Assembly (NCBI GenBank): GCA_049999765.1
Contig: JBNGIQ010007829.1
Coordinates: forward strand, 17,095-37,376
Direction: 5' to 3'
Source: Phaeoceros laevis
Taxonomy: Eukaryota; Anthocerotophyta; Anthocerotopsida; Notothyladales
Length of the DNA: 20,282 nt
In this document: positions 19,517 to 20,282 of the stretch, piece after piece
Numbering within the stretch: the first letter of the stretch is position 1
How the letters are laid out: every line of letters begins with the position of its first letter
Made by a program: the position numbers and the translations under genes
The notes under the pieces: model-generated
The model's input: the letters and a program-made list of their open reading frames with translations, nothing else
What the model was told of the DNA's origin: nothing
Database searches by the model: none

Positions 19517-20123
19517 AAATGTGTTACATTAGAGGTGGAGCTCCACAGATGTGTGTACAATAGAGGTCGGCCAGGAGGCGTTTTTGCTTAAGGTTGTCTT
19601 TCTGTGACTCACCAAGTTTGCGAATTCCTCACTGCTGTGAGGAAACCTTGTACAAGTCCCATTTTGCTGAAGCCAAGTTCTGGCCAGCTCGGTTTAATTC
19701 TTTGATACCCCGGAAGGGTTTGGACTGATCACATGCACCTCTCATAGGCAAGAAATTGCACCAAAGTCCATGACTACACGATAGTTCGTAAACGCTCCTT
19801 GTGGAACGAACAACAATTCTGGGCGGATCGCTCTAAGGGGTGCCGTTAAACAGAGGTTTCAGTTCGGTTGAAGCAGGCCTATTCACAGGCATGGAGTTCA
19901 TATCCCTCTAGACATCCGGGTGTACAAGAAGCTCGTCCGGTGCTACTTCACCGCCTAGCCATCTATGCTCCAACATCCCTGGCCAACAGGTAGTGACAAA
20001 AGATATAACTGTAACGTTTCGTAGAGTGTCTCATACAACAATAATTACTATAATTACTGCAGCTATAAGCTCCACCATGGCTACACCGTATCTAACCAAA
20101 AACGTAAGTAAGCATGAACCTAC
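19517..20123. other. Unassigned region
   Basis: About 600 bp with no supported gene or strong repeat. It contains short AT-rich direct repeats (TAATTACT twice at ~20042-20058). No rRNA, tRNA or transposon hallmark was recognised. Confidence 0.35.
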
Positions 20124-20282
20124 TTGCTGCGGGGACATGGGCACCATCTCCAACTTGCCTGCACACACGTCAAACATGACCAAGCTGTCAAAACCAACCA
20201 AGCAGCTCCCGAGTGGAAACATGACCACAATTTCTTGGAAAGAAAACACTACAAGCCTAAAGCCCTGCAGCATACGTATCCG
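20124..20282 (-). other. Possible exon running off the right edge
   Basis: The minus strand is open from the window edge and reads protein-like residues (VVMFPLGSCLVGFDSLVMFD, then CAGKLEMVPMSPQQ) up to a plausible donor, CAA|GTAGGT, at 20124/20123. The plus strand is also open here from an ATG in good context (CCACCATGG, 20077) to the edge, with its own GTAAGT at 20104. Only one, or neither, is real. No family is recognised. Confidence 0.22.

Noticed and set aside
1-20282. CRISPR array, prophage, bacterial operon or complete transposon
   Set aside because: The window has spliced plant-type genes. No regular repeat-spacer pattern, transposase, integrase, reverse transcriptase or paired long terminal repeats were seen.

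Overview
The window is nuclear DNA from a land plant. It holds spliced genes with short GT-AG introns (about 60-300 bp), predicted plastid-type N termini, a plant-type F-box protein, a plant-type aldehyde oxidase and a plant-type tRNA-Ala(AGC). The short introns and intron-poor F-box and LETM1-like genes would suit a moss, liverwort or lycophyte. That placement is inference; nothing here fixes the species.

Layout, left to right. 1-711 is AT-rich and packed with short tandem repeats. 712-1983 (-) is an intronless F-box protein. It faces away from an RWDD2-type RWD/DUF1115 protein (2480-3706, +), with about 500 bp of shared upstream DNA. 4865-6717 (-) is a six-exon gene, rebuilt here by reading splice sites, for a four-helix membrane protein with an acidic tail. 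Its 5' end faces a long intronless LETM1-like membrane protein with a predicted plastid transit peptide (7219-9567, +). 10681-15792 (+) is a complete ten-exon molybdo-flavoenzyme of the aldehyde oxidase/xanthine dehydrogenase family, with all domain motifs and in-phase introns. 16840-16912 (-) is tRNA-Ala(AGC). From about 17 kb on the DNA is gene-poor: one secreted-protein-like first exon on the minus strand (18329-18514), a GC-rich minisatellite block (about 19016-19120), a weak ankyrin-like fragment, and an unresolved open stretch at the right edge.

The genes do not form an operon-like pathway; they are ordinary neighbouring nuclear loci in convergent and divergent pairs. I found no sign of a new multi-gene system. 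The most interesting points are local. The aldehyde oxidase has two in-frame 3' splice sites 36 nt apart, just before its catalytic glutamate, and an 18-bp minisatellite coding for an Asn/Glu/Gly-rich linker. The membrane-protein gene at 4865-6717 is easy to miss because its exons are short. Several open frames also begin only at non-ATG codons, which moves the true starts of two genes.
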